From Teichococcus rhizosphaerae (GTDB taxonomy: Bacteria; Pseudomonadota; Alphaproteobacteria; Acetobacterales; Acetobacteraceae): a stretch of 64,000 nucleotides of DNA. Location: positions 1-64,000 of the forward strand of contig NZ_PDNU01000037.1 of the NCBI RefSeq assembly GCF_002631185.1, read 5' to 3'. A program made the position numbers and the translations under genes. A model generated the notes under the pieces. That model did no database searches. It was given only the letters and a program-made list of their open reading frames with translations, and was not told where the DNA came from. Numbering within the stretch: the first letter of the stretch is position 1; each line of letters starts with the position of its first letter. This document shows positions 8,039 to 16,211 of the stretch, in pieces.

Positions 8039-8350
8039 TCAGGCGGGCACCAGCGCCTCGGCCGCCACCTCCACCCCCTTGGCGGGCGGTGCGGAAGGAG
8101 GGGAGGAAGCGCGCAGGAGCGCCACCAGATCCTCCGGCAGGCGCGCCTCGATCACGACCGTGGCGCCATCGATCTCCACCATCGCGCCGGAAAGCAGGCG
8201 GGTTTCCATCTCCACGCCTCGCGGCGCGGGATCGACGAGGCGGAGGGTTTCGCGCGCGCGGGCCAGGGCGGCGCCGCGCAGGGCTTCCAGCACCTCCGAG
8301 CGGCTGAGGCGAATGCTGTGGTTGACGAAGAAGGGGGCGGATCCGGTCAT
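8039..8350 (-). CDS. Small unknown protein
   Basis: A 103-aa protein, not recognised. The start is the ATG at 8350, with GAAGGAGAA just upstream. The first 50 residues (VNHSIRLSRSEVLEALRGAALARA) look helical and the middle (MVEIDGATVVIEARLPEDL) looks like a short beta-hairpin; the tail is Ala/Pro-rich. No signal peptide or membrane segment. It is divergent from the double ParB-like gene and separated from it by 395 bases. Confidence 0.6.
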   Translation of the reverse strand: MTGSAPFFVNHSIRLSRSEVLEALRGAALARARETLRLVDPAPRGVEMETRLLSGAMVEIDGATVVIEARLPEDLVALLRASSPPSAPPAKGVEVAAEALVPA

Positions 8351-8745
8351 CGGGAGGGATTCTCCTTCCTGTGAGCCCATGAGATCGGGCGGTCGGCCAG
8401 CATGCCCCCGCTCGGGCCGCAACCTGTTTCCGCGAAGCGTTCTCGCTGGCGGCAGGAGGTGGCGAGGCAGGGCATCGGCACGGTTTCTAGCACGGCACCC
8501 AGGGCGCCACCATTTCCAAGATTCGAGAAATTCGTAAATGCTTTCAATACAATAATTTCAATGCATCTGCGGGCGCAGCGGCCAGGGAGATGATTTCCAT
8601 GCGGGATGGCGATGAGGAAAACGGAAAGCTAAGATTTTTTGCGTATGGATTAACGGGCGAAAAAAGGCTAGATGCGACCAGGGACATGGAACCCCCTGTC
8701 CGGCGGGACCAGGCCGGCCAGTTGCAGCCAGGGAGAAAGGGCAGG
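8351..8745. promoter_or_regulatory. Divergent intergenic region with AT-rich tracts
   Basis: 395 bases between divergent genes, with clear AT-rich tracts at about 8515-8570 and 8615-8680 that stand out from the GC-rich background and probably hold promoters. GGCGAAAAA at 8657-8665, one base from the recurrent TGCGAAAAA word, points toward the plus-strand gene. An alternative start for that gene at 8599, with GGGAG upstream, would place the second AT tract inside the coding region, which its composition argues against. Confidence 0.45.
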
Positions 8746-10491
8746 ATGGCACGGGCAGGCGGAACAGCGCGAAAGGTGGCAAGGCCGGCGGCGCCGCAGG
8801 CCGGCCGGATCGTCCAGCTCCAGGGCCAGGGCGCCGATAGCCCCAGCTTCTCCATCGAGCTGGTGACGCCGCAGGGCGCGGCCGAGCTGCTGCACCGCAG
8901 GCGCCCGAGCGCGGGCGACAACCCCAACGCCATCAACGCCTATGCCGAGGCGATGCGGGAAGGCCGCTGGATCCTCAACGGCATGCCCATCATCCTTTCC
9001 CGCGCCGGGGTGCTGCTGGACGGGGTGCAGCGGCTGCGCGCCTGCATCAAGGCCGGCGTGCCCTTCCTGACCGTGCTGGCGCAGAACATCCCCGACGACG
9101 TGCTGCACACCATCGACCAGCAGCGGCGCCGATCCTTCGCCGGCGTACTGGAGGCGCGCGGCGTGCCGCATGCCCACGCCCTGCAATCGGCCCTCGTCAA
9201 GCTGATCCGCTACGATGACGGCAAGATGCTGCGCGGCGCCGGCACCGCCTCCTGGTCGCGCATGGACCGGGTGCTGCGCGCCAATCCCGATCTCGAGCAG
9301 GCGGTGAAGATGTCGCTGGAGAGCGAGGCGAGCATCCTCTCCGAGGCGGTGCGCACGCCGCTGCTGTTCATGGGCTTCCGCGTCGACAAGGCGGCGACCC
9401 GCCGCTTCCTCGATGCCGTCGCCTGGCCCGAGAAGCACTCGCCCCTGGAGCCCGGCGCCCGCATCCGCGACCTGATCGACGTCACGCGCGGCGACCCGGC
9501 CACCCGCCTGAAGCCGGTCATGCTGTTCGCGCTCTGCATCAAGGCGCTGAACGCCACGATCAGCGGCCGGCACGCGCGCAGCTACACCTGGATCGACCGC
9601 ACCGCCAACCCGACCAAGGGCGAGGATTTCCCCCGCCTCGAAGGCTATGCCGGGCTGCACGACCCCGGCCATGGCAGCGACACCGAGGAGGCCACGCGCA
9701 TCCTGCGTGCGGCGGTGGAGCGGCTGTCCGGGGAGGAGAATGTCTATCCGCTGGCGGTCGAGACGATCTCGCCGCGGATGGCGGAGGAATACCTCGCCCA
9801 CAACACGCGCAACCGCAAGATCGTGGCCGCCCACGTGGATGCCATCGCGCGCGACATCCGCGCCGGCAACTGGATGATGAACGCGCAGCCCATCTGCTTC
9901 AGCCGCTCGGGCCGCCTGCTGAACGGGCAGCACCGGCTTTCCGCCGTGATCCAGGCGGGCGAGGCGATCGAGGTGCCGGTGATGCGCGGCCTGCCCGAGG
10001 AGGCCTACGACACCTACGACATCCACGCCAAGAAGGGCCCGCAGCTCGGTGCCGCCTTCGAGAATTTCGGCGACCGTCCGCTGGTCGCCGCCGCCGCCGT
10101 GCTGCTCTGGAAGCGCGAGCTGAAGCCCGCCGGCACCCGCAACGCCAAGCCGACGCCGGCCGAGGTGATGCGGATCGTCGAGCAGCATCCGCGCCTGCTG
10201 GAGATGCGCACCTTCGGCCGCAAGATGATCGAGTTCGGCCGCGGCTCCGTGCTGGCCTATGCCGCCTACTGCATCGAGCGCGACGACCCCGAGCTGGGCC
10301 GCGTCTTCCTGGAGCGCTTCGAGAGCGGCGCCGACCTGCCGCGCGGGCACCTGATCCTGGAGCTGCGCAAGCGCATGCAGATCCTGCGGCGCGAGCGGAC
10401 CAGCCAGGAGGAGCAGCTGCGCGAGGTGCTCGCCGCCTGGGCGCGCTTCCGCGAGAAGCCGGACCTGGACCGGCTGAACGCCCCAGGCTGA
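8746..10491 (+). CDS. Tandem double ParB-N-like nuclease/DNA-binding protein
   Basis: 581 aa from the ATG at 8746 (GGGAG and AAAGGG upstream). Two homologous halves are visible. The first begins at about residue 36 (VTPQGAAELLHRRRPS, then GRWILNGMPIILSRAGVLLDGVQRLRA). The second begins at about residue 337 (ISPRMAEEYLAHNTRN, then GNWMMNAQPICFSRSGRLLNGQHRLSA). The DGQHRL-type box, with its preceding strand and following helix, resembles the ParB N-terminal fold of a family common in phages and plasmids. In the first half QH is changed to VQ, so that half may be degenerate. Alternative in-frame starts exist at 8590 and 8599. It lies inside the flagellar region; role unknown. Confidence 0.65.
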   Translation: MARAGGTARKVARPAAPQAGRIVQLQGQGADSPSFSIELVTPQGAAELLHRRRPSAGDNPNAINAYAEAMREGRWILNGMPIILSRAGVLLDGVQRLRACIKAGVPFLTVLAQNIPDDVLHTIDQQRRRSFAGVLEARGVPHAHALQSALVKLIRYDDGKMLRGAGTASWSRMDRVLRANPDLEQAVKMSLESEASILSEAVRTPLLFMGFRVDKAATRRFLDAVAWPEKHSPLEPGARIRDLIDVTRGDPATRLKPVMLFALCIKALNATISGRHARSYTWIDRTANPTKGEDFPRLEGYAGLHDPGHGSDTEEATRILRAAVERLSGEENVYPLAVETISPRMAEEYLAHNTRNRKIVAAHVDAIARDIRAGNWMMNAQPICFSRSGRLLNGQHRLSAVIQAGEAIEVPVMRGLPEEAYDTYDIHAKKGPQLGAAFENFGDRPLVAAAAVLLWKRELKPAGTRNAKPTPAEVMRIVEQHPRLLEMRTFGRKMIEFGRGSVLAYAAYCIERDDPELGRVFLERFESGADLPRGHLILELRKRMQILRRERTSQEEQLREVLAAWARFREKPDLDRLNAPG

Positions 10492-10526
10492 GGGGCGAGG
10501 CTGAAGGGGGAGGCTGAGCGGCCCCG

Positions 10527-10548
10527 GCGCCGCCATCAGCGGCGGCGC
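10527..10548. terminator. Bidirectional terminator hairpin
   Basis: GCGCCGCC (10527-10534) and GGCGGCGC (10541-10548) are perfect arms with a 6-base loop. The hairpin sits between the convergent double ParB-like gene and the FliJ-like gene and covers the latter's stop codon. Confidence 0.5.
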
Positions 10549-10952
10549 TGAAGCTCCGCGTCCTCCAGCCGCAGCTCCGCCTGGCGGGCCAGGGCGCGCG
10601 CGGCGGCCTGCCGCTTCTGCTCCAGGCTGATCTCGAGCCGCTTGATGGTGGCGAAATCCTCGCGCAGCGCGTCGCGGATGGCCTCCTCCGCGGCCAGCCT
10701 GTCCGCCGCCACCCGCTCCAGTTCCCGCGCCTTCCGCCGCGCCGCGCCGATCCAGGCCGACCACCGTGCCATGGCCTCGGGGTCGCCCTGCGCGGCTTCC
10801 GCCTCGGCGGTCACCAGCGCGCCGAAGCCATCCCGCCGGGACGCCGCCGCCTCCCGCTCCCGCTCCGCCTCCGCCAGACGGACGCGCCGGCCATCGGCCT
10901 CCTGCCGCGCCAGGCGCAGCAACAGCGGCAGCCCCCCCATCGCACCGCGCAT
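10536..10952 (-). CDS. fliJ: FliJ-like flagellar export protein
   Basis: About 138 aa, almost entirely a charged coiled coil (EREREAAASRRDGFGALVTAEAEAA, RRKARELERVAADRLAAEEAIRDALREDF), matching FliJ in length and fold; in the export apparatus FliJ is the central stalk in the FliI hexamer. Identity rests on fold, size and context. Start choice: ATG at 10952 or 10955, preceded by AGAGGG; a TTG at 10958 is also in frame. It is separate from fliI and fliH, which is unusual but seen in rearranged clusters. An exact TGCGAAAAA word lies 47 bases upstream. Confidence 0.6.
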   Translation of the reverse strand: MRGAMGGLPLLLRLARQEADGRRVRLAEAEREREAAASRRDGFGALVTAEAEAAQGDPEAMARWSAWIGAARRKARELERVAADRLAAEEAIRDALREDFATIKRLEISLEQKRQAAARALARQAELRLEDAELQRRR

Positions 10953-10999
10953 CATCAACCCTCTTGGCCCGCATCCGGCCCTGTTCTAGTATGTATCCG

Positions 11000-11008
11000 T
11001 TTTTCGCA
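11000..11008 (-). promoter_or_regulatory. TGCGAAAAA word upstream of the FliJ-like gene
   Basis: Exact word on minus, directed into the FliJ-like gene, 47 bases before its ATG; it continues CGGATACATACTAGAAC. The divergent protease gene begins just to the right. Confidence 0.5.
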
Positions 11009-11025
11009 AAATGATCGAGATGCCG

Positions 11026-11850
11026 ATGACACGCTGGAAGCTGGCGGCGCTGGTGGGAATGGCTGCGGCCGGGCTGGCCACGATCCTGGGCGGCGGAAGT
11101 CTCGGCGAGGTGGCGCGCCCGGCGGCGGCCGCCATGCCGGGTGGCGGGGCGGTGACGGGCTCGGCCTTTCTGGTGGCGCCCGGCCTGCTGGTCACCAATG
11201 TGCATGTGGTGCTGCACTGCCGCGCGCAGGGGCGGCCGGTGCAGGTGGCGGGCCTGGCCGGGCCCTGGCGGGTGCTGGCGGAAGAGGGCAGCTCGGACCT
11301 GGTGCTTCTGTCGGGGCCGCCAAGCGGCGAGGCCTTCCTGTCGCTTTCCACCGCCCAGCGCCTGCCGCGCGACATGCCGGTGCTGGCGCTCGGCTATCCG
11401 GCGCGCGCGGCGCGCGCCGGCCAGATGGAGGCCGCGCCGGGGCGCATCCGCCGGGCGGCGCTGACCGTGCATGATCCGGAGGGCGGCCATGCGCCCAGCT
11501 TCGTCATGACCGACCGGCAGGGGCGGGAGGTGGAAGCCCGCTGGGAAGACGGCATCCGCTATTTCGGCTCCGAGAAGGCCGGCCGGCTGCGCTGGCGGCT
11601 GGAGATCGACGCCGCCACGGGGGGCGGCAATTCCGGCGGCCCGGTTCTGGACGCGGCGGGCAATGTGGTGGGCGTGGTCTATGCCGGCGGCCAGGGCTCG
11701 ACCGCGGCCGTGCCCTTGGCTGATCTGCGGGAGCTGCTGGCGCGGGCCGGGGTGGCGCCCCGCCTGCGCACGCCGGCGGGCCTGGCGGCACCGGACTGGA
11801 GCGCCGTGCGCGCCCGGGCGGCGCCCGCGGTGCGGCGCCTGTTCTGCTGA
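11026..11850 (+). CDS. Secreted trypsin-like serine protease
   Basis: 274 aa from the ATG at 11026. An N-terminal hydrophobic signal of about 35 residues is followed by a chymotrypsin-fold protease: His60 in VTNVHVV, Asp91 in SSDLVLL and Ser204 in GGGNSGGPVLD form the triad, with GVVYAGG after the nucleophile. No PDZ domain, so it is not a DegP-type protein. It probably acts in the periplasm or outside the cell; substrate unknown. An ATG at 11011 is an alternative start. It is a single gene, divergent from the FliJ-like gene and convergent with the next unknown gene, five bases apart. Confidence 0.85.
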   Translation: MTRWKLAALVGMAAAGLATILGGGSLGEVARPAAAAMPGGGAVTGSAFLVAPGLLVTNVHVVLHCRAQGRPVQVAGLAGPWRVLAEEGSSDLVLLSGPPSGEAFLSLSTAQRLPRDMPVLALGYPARAARAGQMEAAPGRIRRAALTVHDPEGGHAPSFVMTDRQGREVEARWEDGIRYFGSEKAGRLRWRLEIDAATGGGNSGGPVLDAAGNVVGVVYAGGQGSTAAVPLADLRELLARAGVAPRLRTPAGLAAPDWSAVRARAAPAVRRLFC

Positions 11851-11854
11851 GCGG

Positions 11855-12520
11855 TCAGGCGGCGGCGGGCGCCTGCCGCTCCTGGGGCCGCCCCGGGGCC
11901 GCCGCCGCCAGGATGCCGCCGCAGGGCCGCAGGGCCCGGATGGCGGCGGCAAGCGTGGCCTCGCCTTCCGCCTCCAGCGCCGCCAGCACATCCCGCAGCG
12001 CCGCGTCCAGCGACAGACAGGCCGTGCCGCCTTCCAGGCGGGCCAGCAGCGTGGCGGGAGAGGCGGCATCCGGCGAGGTGTGCAGCCACAAGGTCTGCTC
12101 GCGCTCCCGCATGGCATGCGGCGCATGCGCGGCATTGCCGCCAGCGCGGCACTCCAGGCGGTAGAACATGCCGTTGCCGGCGGGGCGCCCGCTTTGCCCG
12201 GGGGCGCCCGCCAGCGGTTCCCAGGGCCCGCTGCCCAGCAGGGCCAGCAGAACGGGCTTGCGCTCCTCGGGGAAGGGGCCCTCAAGGATGGCCCGGCTCA
12301 TGGCGGCCAGGCCGATCGCGCGCATCTGCGCGCCGATGCGCAGCAGATGTGAACGCAGCGCCCGCGCCTCGGCGGAGGCGGGGCCTTCCAGCGGCGAGGC
12401 AAGGCCCGGATCCGGGTGGTCCGACAGGAGCAGCCCGACATCATGGCTGACCCGCTGCAGCCAGAGCCGGTCCATCGCCTGGTTGGCGGCATTCAGCAGA
12501 AGGCCCAGTCCGAATGCCAT
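11855..12520 (-). CDS. Unknown protein
   Basis: 221 aa from the ATG at 12520 (GGAG upstream). Not recognised. It begins with a mildly hydrophobic helix (FGLGLLLNAANQAMDRLWLQ). The middle (FYRLECRAGG, TLWLHTSPDAAS, ATLLARLEGG) looks like strands, and the C-terminus is a helical domain (LSLDAALRDVLAALEAEGEATLAAAIRALRPCGG). No obvious export signal. It sits within the motility region but has no sequence link to flagella that I can see. Confidence 0.6.
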   Translation of the reverse strand: MAFGLGLLLNAANQAMDRLWLQRVSHDVGLLLSDHPDPGLASPLEGPASAEARALRSHLLRIGAQMRAIGLAAMSRAILEGPFPEERKPVLLALLGSGPWEPLAGAPGQSGRPAGNGMFYRLECRAGGNAAHAPHAMREREQTLWLHTSPDAASPATLLARLEGGTACLSLDAALRDVLAALEAEGEATLAAAIRALRPCGGILAAAAPGRPQERQAPAAA

Positions 12521-12766
12521 CGGGAAACTCCGTTCCAGGGCGAGCCGGGCCGCCGGAGCCGCCCGCAACCTTTCTGGCTTTCTCTCGCCGGTTGTCGCTG
12601 AGGACCATTATTGCGGCACCGCGGTTAACAAATCGCTGAACCTCTTTCCGGTGTCTTCAGAAGGACAAGCTGCCGTGAATGTCCTCAACGCCCCGCGCGA
12701 CGCCACGTTCTCCTGACCAGGCCGGCACGGCCCAGGCAGCAAAATCTTTCGTGGAGCAAGTCAAGG

Positions 12767-13114
12767 ATGAGAGCCGCAGTGCTTGTGACAGTTCTGCCCG
12801 CCCTGATGGCGATGGCGGGCCCGACCCTGGCACAGCCCCGGCAGCTTCCGGTCCTAGACACACGGGAGTTCGATGCAGGGACCTTCGACGTCAGGGCCTT
12901 CGACCCGCTCGGCATGCCGGAACGGCGCGCCTTCCTGCTGGCGGAGGGAGGGGAGAACCGGGCTTCGGACCTGCCGCCCCCGCAGGACTACGCCGCCGCG
13001 CAGACGGGGCAGGCACCGCTTTCCGCCGCCTCTGGCGGGGCGGCGCGGATGGCGCCGGAGCGCGGCCTTTTCACCGATGGCTGGAGCCGGAACGGCTTCG
13101 GGACACAACGCTGA
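12767..13114 (+). CDS. Small secreted protein of unknown function
   Basis: A 115-aa protein with a clear signal peptide (hydrophobic residues 4-18, likely cleavage after LAQ near residue 23). The mature part contains a short repeat of the pattern FDAGTFDVRAFD, then PERRAFLLAEGG and a Pro/Ala-rich tail. The ATG at 12767 is preceded by AAGG. Function unknown. Confidence 0.55.
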   Translation: MRAAVLVTVLPALMAMAGPTLAQPRQLPVLDTREFDAGTFDVRAFDPLGMPERRAFLLAEGGENRASDLPPPQDYAAAQTGQAPLSAASGGAARMAPERGLFTDGWSRNGFGTQR

Positions 13115-13122
13115 GTCATTCT

Positions 13123-13149
13123 CTATTTTGAGACACATCTCCTATTTTG
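13123..13149. repeat. Direct repeat CTATTTTG in an intergenic region
   Basis: CTATTTTG at 13123-13130 and again at 13142-13149, 19 bases apart start to start, in an AT-rich pocket between two small plus-strand genes. It could be a regulator site; no further support. Confidence 0.3.
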
Positions 13150-13240
13150 GATTCCCGCTCCGCTCCCTTTAATCCACCCGGGGCACCGACCGTGCCGCGA
13201 AAGCCGCACCCACGCAGCCGGGCAAGGATGATGAGCAACC

Positions 13241-13579
13241 ATGGACACAGGTTTTGGCAGGGGCTTCGTGGTGATCCACGCGGCTCTGGGCCTTTATGTC
13301 GGGCGCACCCCGAGCCTTTCCTACTGGTCGAAGCTGAACGCCGCCGGCCGCGACGCGGTGGCCACGTTTCCCTCGGAGGCGATGGCGCGCTGGCATGTCG
13401 AGGTCTGGGAAGGCGGATGGCCGGAGGATGAGCGCCATGCCGGGCTTTCCCTGTGTGCCGTCGCCATCGACCGCCCCGGCGGCTGGGCCAGCGTGGCGGC
13501 GCTGCGCGCGGCGGGGCTGGATGCGCATCTGGGGGAGCTCGCGCATCCGGCCTGGAGGAGACAGGCGGGGCATTGCTGA
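13241..13579 (+). CDS. Small unknown protein
   Basis: A 112-aa protein starting at an ATG with GGGCAAGGATGATGAGC upstream. Alternating strands and helices (GFVVIHAALGLYVG, AMARWHVEVWEGG, LSLCAVAIDRPGGW) suggest a small alpha/beta fold, perhaps like the DUF4170-type protein at 59710 in style but without clear identity. It ends 30 bases before the convergent flgI stop codon. Confidence 0.5.
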   Translation: MDTGFGRGFVVIHAALGLYVGRTPSLSYWSKLNAAGRDAVATFPSEAMARWHVEVWEGGWPEDERHAGLSLCAVAIDRPGGWASVAALRAAGLDAHLGELAHPAWRRQAGHC

Positions 13580-13604
13580 GGCGCGGCCCCTGCGGGGCCG
13601 CGCC
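13580..13604. terminator. Bidirectional terminator hairpin
   Basis: GGCGCGGCCCC and GGGGCCGCGCC are perfect 11-bp arms with a 3-base loop, between the stop codons of the 13241 gene and flgI. A strong terminator candidate for the long minus-strand flagellar transcript. Confidence 0.7.
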
Positions 13605-13608
13605 CGGT

Positions 13609-14721
13609 TCAGATGAACTGCAACTCCGCATGCAGGGCGCCGCTCGCCTTCAGGGCCATCAGCACCGAGATCAGGTCGCGCGGCGCCAGCCCCAGCGCGT
13701 TCAGCCCATCCACCAGGTCCTTGAGGGTGGTGGCGCGCGGCAGGGTGGCGAGGCGGCGGCCACGCTGGTCGTCCACCTCCACCTGGGTGCGCGGAACCAC
13801 CACCGTCTCCCCGTTGGAGAAGGGGCCGGGCTGGCTGACCATGGGGCTTTCCGTCACGCGGATCACCAGGTTGCCATGGGTGATGGCGACCGGCTCGACG
13901 CGCACCTGGGCGCCCACCACGATGGTACCCGTCCGCTCGTCGATCACCACGCGCGCCGGCGTCTCGGGCCGGACCTGCAGCGCCTCCATCTGCGCCACCA
14001 GCGAAGGCAGCCGGTCACGATAGCCGGGCGGCACGCGCATCTCCACCGTGCCGAGGTCGAGCGCCGCGGCGCTGCCGGCGCCGAAGCGGCCGTTCAATGC
14101 CTCCTCGATGCGCACGGCCGTGGTGAAGTCGGGCGCGCGGAGGGCCAGGCGCAGGCTCTCCAGGCTGCGCAGGTCGACCGGCACCTCGCGCTCCACCAGC
14201 CCGCCCCCGGGCACGCGGCCCTGGGTGGTCACGCCGCTGCTGATGCTCTGCGCCTGGCCGGCCGCCTGGAAGCCGCCCACCACCACCGGCCCCTGCGCCA
14301 CGGCATAGACCTCGCCATCGGCGCCCATCAGCGGCGTCACCACCAGCGTGCCGCCATTGAGGCTCTTGGAATCGCCCAGGGACGAGACCTGCACGTCGAT
14401 CGGCGTGCCCTGCCGCGCGAAGGGCGGCAGGGTGGCGGTGACGATGACGGCGGCGGTGTTGCGGGTCTGCACCCGGGCATCGGCCACGTTGATGCCCATG
14501 CGCTCCAGCATCGCCGCCAGGCTCTGCTGCGTGAAGGGCGTGTTGCGCAGCTGGTCGCCCGTGCCCTGCAGGCCGATCACCAGCCCGTAGCCCAGCAGTT
14601 GGTTGCCGCGCACCCCCTCGATGGTGACGACATCCTTCAGCCGCACCTGCGCCCAGGCAGGCGCCGCCAGGAGCAGCCCCAGCGGCGCCAGCAGAAGGGC
14701 GAGGCGCCAAAGCGGGCGCAT
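13609..14721 (-). CDS. flgI: Flagellar P-ring protein FlgI
   Basis: A 370-aa FlgI of standard length. A signal peptide ends near APAWA (residue 24), followed by the hallmark VRLKDVVTIEGVRGNQLLGYGLVIGLQGTGD region, then TPFTQQSLAAMLERMGIN and VTATLPPFARQGTPIDVQVSSLGDSKSL, and the C-terminal VDGLNALGLAPRDLISVLMALKASGALHAELQ. It is exported to the periplasm, where it forms the bushing around the rod in the peptidoglycan layer. It is the last gene of the minus-strand run and ends at a strong hairpin. Confidence 0.97.
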   Translation of the reverse strand: MRPLWRLALLLAPLGLLLAAPAWAQVRLKDVVTIEGVRGNQLLGYGLVIGLQGTGDQLRNTPFTQQSLAAMLERMGINVADARVQTRNTAAVIVTATLPPFARQGTPIDVQVSSLGDSKSLNGGTLVVTPLMGADGEVYAVAQGPVVVGGFQAAGQAQSISSGVTTQGRVPGGGLVEREVPVDLRSLESLRLALRAPDFTTAVRIEEALNGRFGAGSAAALDLGTVEMRVPPGYRDRLPSLVAQMEALQVRPETPARVVIDERTGTIVVGAQVRVEPVAITHGNLVIRVTESPMVSQPGPFSNGETVVVPRTQVEVDDQRGRRLATLPRATTLKDLVDGLNALGLAPRDLISVLMALKASGALHAELQFI

Positions 14722-14733
14722 GGATGCGCCCCT

Positions 14734-15081
14734 TCAGTGCTGGTAGCGCAGGCCGGCGGCGACCAGCGCCTCCGGCGGCATGGTCCGCGGCTCCAGCCCG
14801 AGAAGCGCGCGCAGGTCGGCGCGCGCCTTGTCGGCCTTGGCGCGGTGCAGGGCGCGCTGCCCGGCATCCAGCTCCGCCGTGGCGCCGAGGATGAGGATGG
14901 CCTGCCAGAGCCGGAGCGCCGCCTCGCGGGCCGCAGGCGTGGCCAGCATGAAGCCCTCGGCGCAGCGCTCCACCGGGCAGCCCAGGCCGCTGGCGATGGC
15001 GGCATAGGCCGCGATGTCCTCCTCCTCCAGGGCGAGGGGAACAAAGGAGGGGATGGACGAGGCGGCGGTGAGGGGCTGCAT
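14734..15081 (-). CDS. Unknown protein between flgL and flgI
   Basis: A 115-aa, mostly helical protein (EEEDIAAYAAIASGLGCPVE, REAALRLWQAILILGA, ALHRAKADKARADLRALLGL). Not recognised, but its tight placement (32 bases after flgL, 12 before flgI) means it is co-transcribed with hook-junction and P-ring genes. A chaperone or assembly role is a guess. Confidence 0.6.
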   Translation of the reverse strand: MQPLTAASSIPSFVPLALEEEDIAAYAAIASGLGCPVERCAEGFMLATPAAREAALRLWQAILILGATAELDAGQRALHRAKADKARADLRALLGLEPRTMPPEALVAAGLRYQH

Positions 15082-15113
15082 GCCGGGTTCTCCGTCAGGG
15101 TCTTGAAGGATGG

Positions 15114-16196
15114 TCAGAGGTAGTTGACGAGGCTCAGCTCCGAGAGCCGGGCCGTGATCGCGTAGGTGGCCTCGAGCTGGATCCGCAGCGTGCCGATCCG
15201 GTCGGAGACGGTGTAGTAGTCCGTGCCTTCCAGATCGTTGATCTGGGCCGTCGCCGCGGCGATGGCGCGGTCCTGGATCGCCGCGACATTGCTGAGGCGC
15301 TGCTGCTTGCTGCCCAGCACGCCGGCCAGGACCGTGAGCTGCGCGCGGGCGCCGCGCATCAGCTCGCCCGCCTCGTCCAGCAGCGCCGCCCTGGCGTCCT
15401 CGTCGAGCTCTGCGGCGGGAGCGTCCAGCAGGGACAGCAGCGAGAGCGACTTGAAGGCGTCGCGGAAGCTCTGGTTGTCGGCGCGCACGTTGTATTCGAG
15501 CGTCTCGCCCGCGCCGATGCGGACCCTGCTCGGCGCGTCGGATTCCGCGTCCGTGCTGCCCGCCATGTCGGTCCTGCTGGCCGAGCGGTAGACCAAGCCG
15601 TAGAACGAGCTTCCATCCGCCGCGCGCTGCACATTGGCAAACATCGCGTCGAAGCTGCCGATCAGGCCGGCGGCGCCGGCGGCATCCAGCGCGCCGGAGG
15701 CGGCCGCCAGATCCTTCTGGTCCTGCGCCCAGCCCAGAAGCGCCGTGGCCGGGGCGATGGGGGGCTGGGCGTTGTCGGTGCCGCCGAACAGGTTCTGGCC
15801 GTCCCAGTGGGTGTTCAGCAGGTCCGTCATGCTGCCCAGGATCTCGCGGGCGTTGCTGGCGATGATGGCGAAGCCGTTGCCCTTGAGCACATCGGTCTTC
15901 AGGATCTCCGGGCTCATCTGGTCCATCAGCGCGCCGACCGAGTCCAGCGCCGTCTGCGTGGCCTTCAGCCGCTCGCCGGCGAGGCTGGTGGCGTTCTTGA
16001 GGGCCTCGCCCTGCTGGATGTCGTCATACAGCCTGTAGAGAAGCGCGGCGCCGACGCCGAGCTCCCGCGCCGGATCGGCCTTGCGGCCGGAGGACATCTC
16101 GGCGGTGAGGCGCGCCAGATCGGTCTCGAGGCCGCGGATATGGGCCTGGCGCGCGATGGAGACGCCCGCCGCGGCAACACGCTCAAACATGGTCAT
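15114..16196 (-). CDS. flgL: Hook-filament junction protein FlgL
   Basis: A 360-aa FlgL/HAP3-type protein. The N-terminal flagellin-like helices (LETDLARLTAEMSSGRKADPARELG, with LKATQTALDSVGALMDQM further on) and the C-terminal flagellin-like segment (YYTVSDRIGTLRIQLEATYAITARLSELSLVNYL) flank a middle domain containing NLFGGTDNAQPPI, a typical FlgL landmark. It forms the second junction layer between hook and filament. It follows flgK by 15 bases in the same transcript. Confidence 0.92.
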   Translation of the reverse strand: MTMFERVAAAGVSIARQAHIRGLETDLARLTAEMSSGRKADPARELGVGAALLYRLYDDIQQGEALKNATSLAGERLKATQTALDSVGALMDQMSPEILKTDVLKGNGFAIIASNAREILGSMTDLLNTHWDGQNLFGGTDNAQPPIAPATALLGWAQDQKDLAAASGALDAAGAAGLIGSFDAMFANVQRAADGSSFYGLVYRSASRTDMAGSTDAESDAPSRVRIGAGETLEYNVRADNQSFRDAFKSLSLLSLLDAPAAELDEDARAALLDEAGELMRGARAQLTVLAGVLGSKQQRLSNVAAIQDRAIAAATAQINDLEGTDYYTVSDRIGTLRIQLEATYAITARLSELSLVNYL

Positions 16197-16211
16197 GGCC
16201 CTTTCCCGGCA

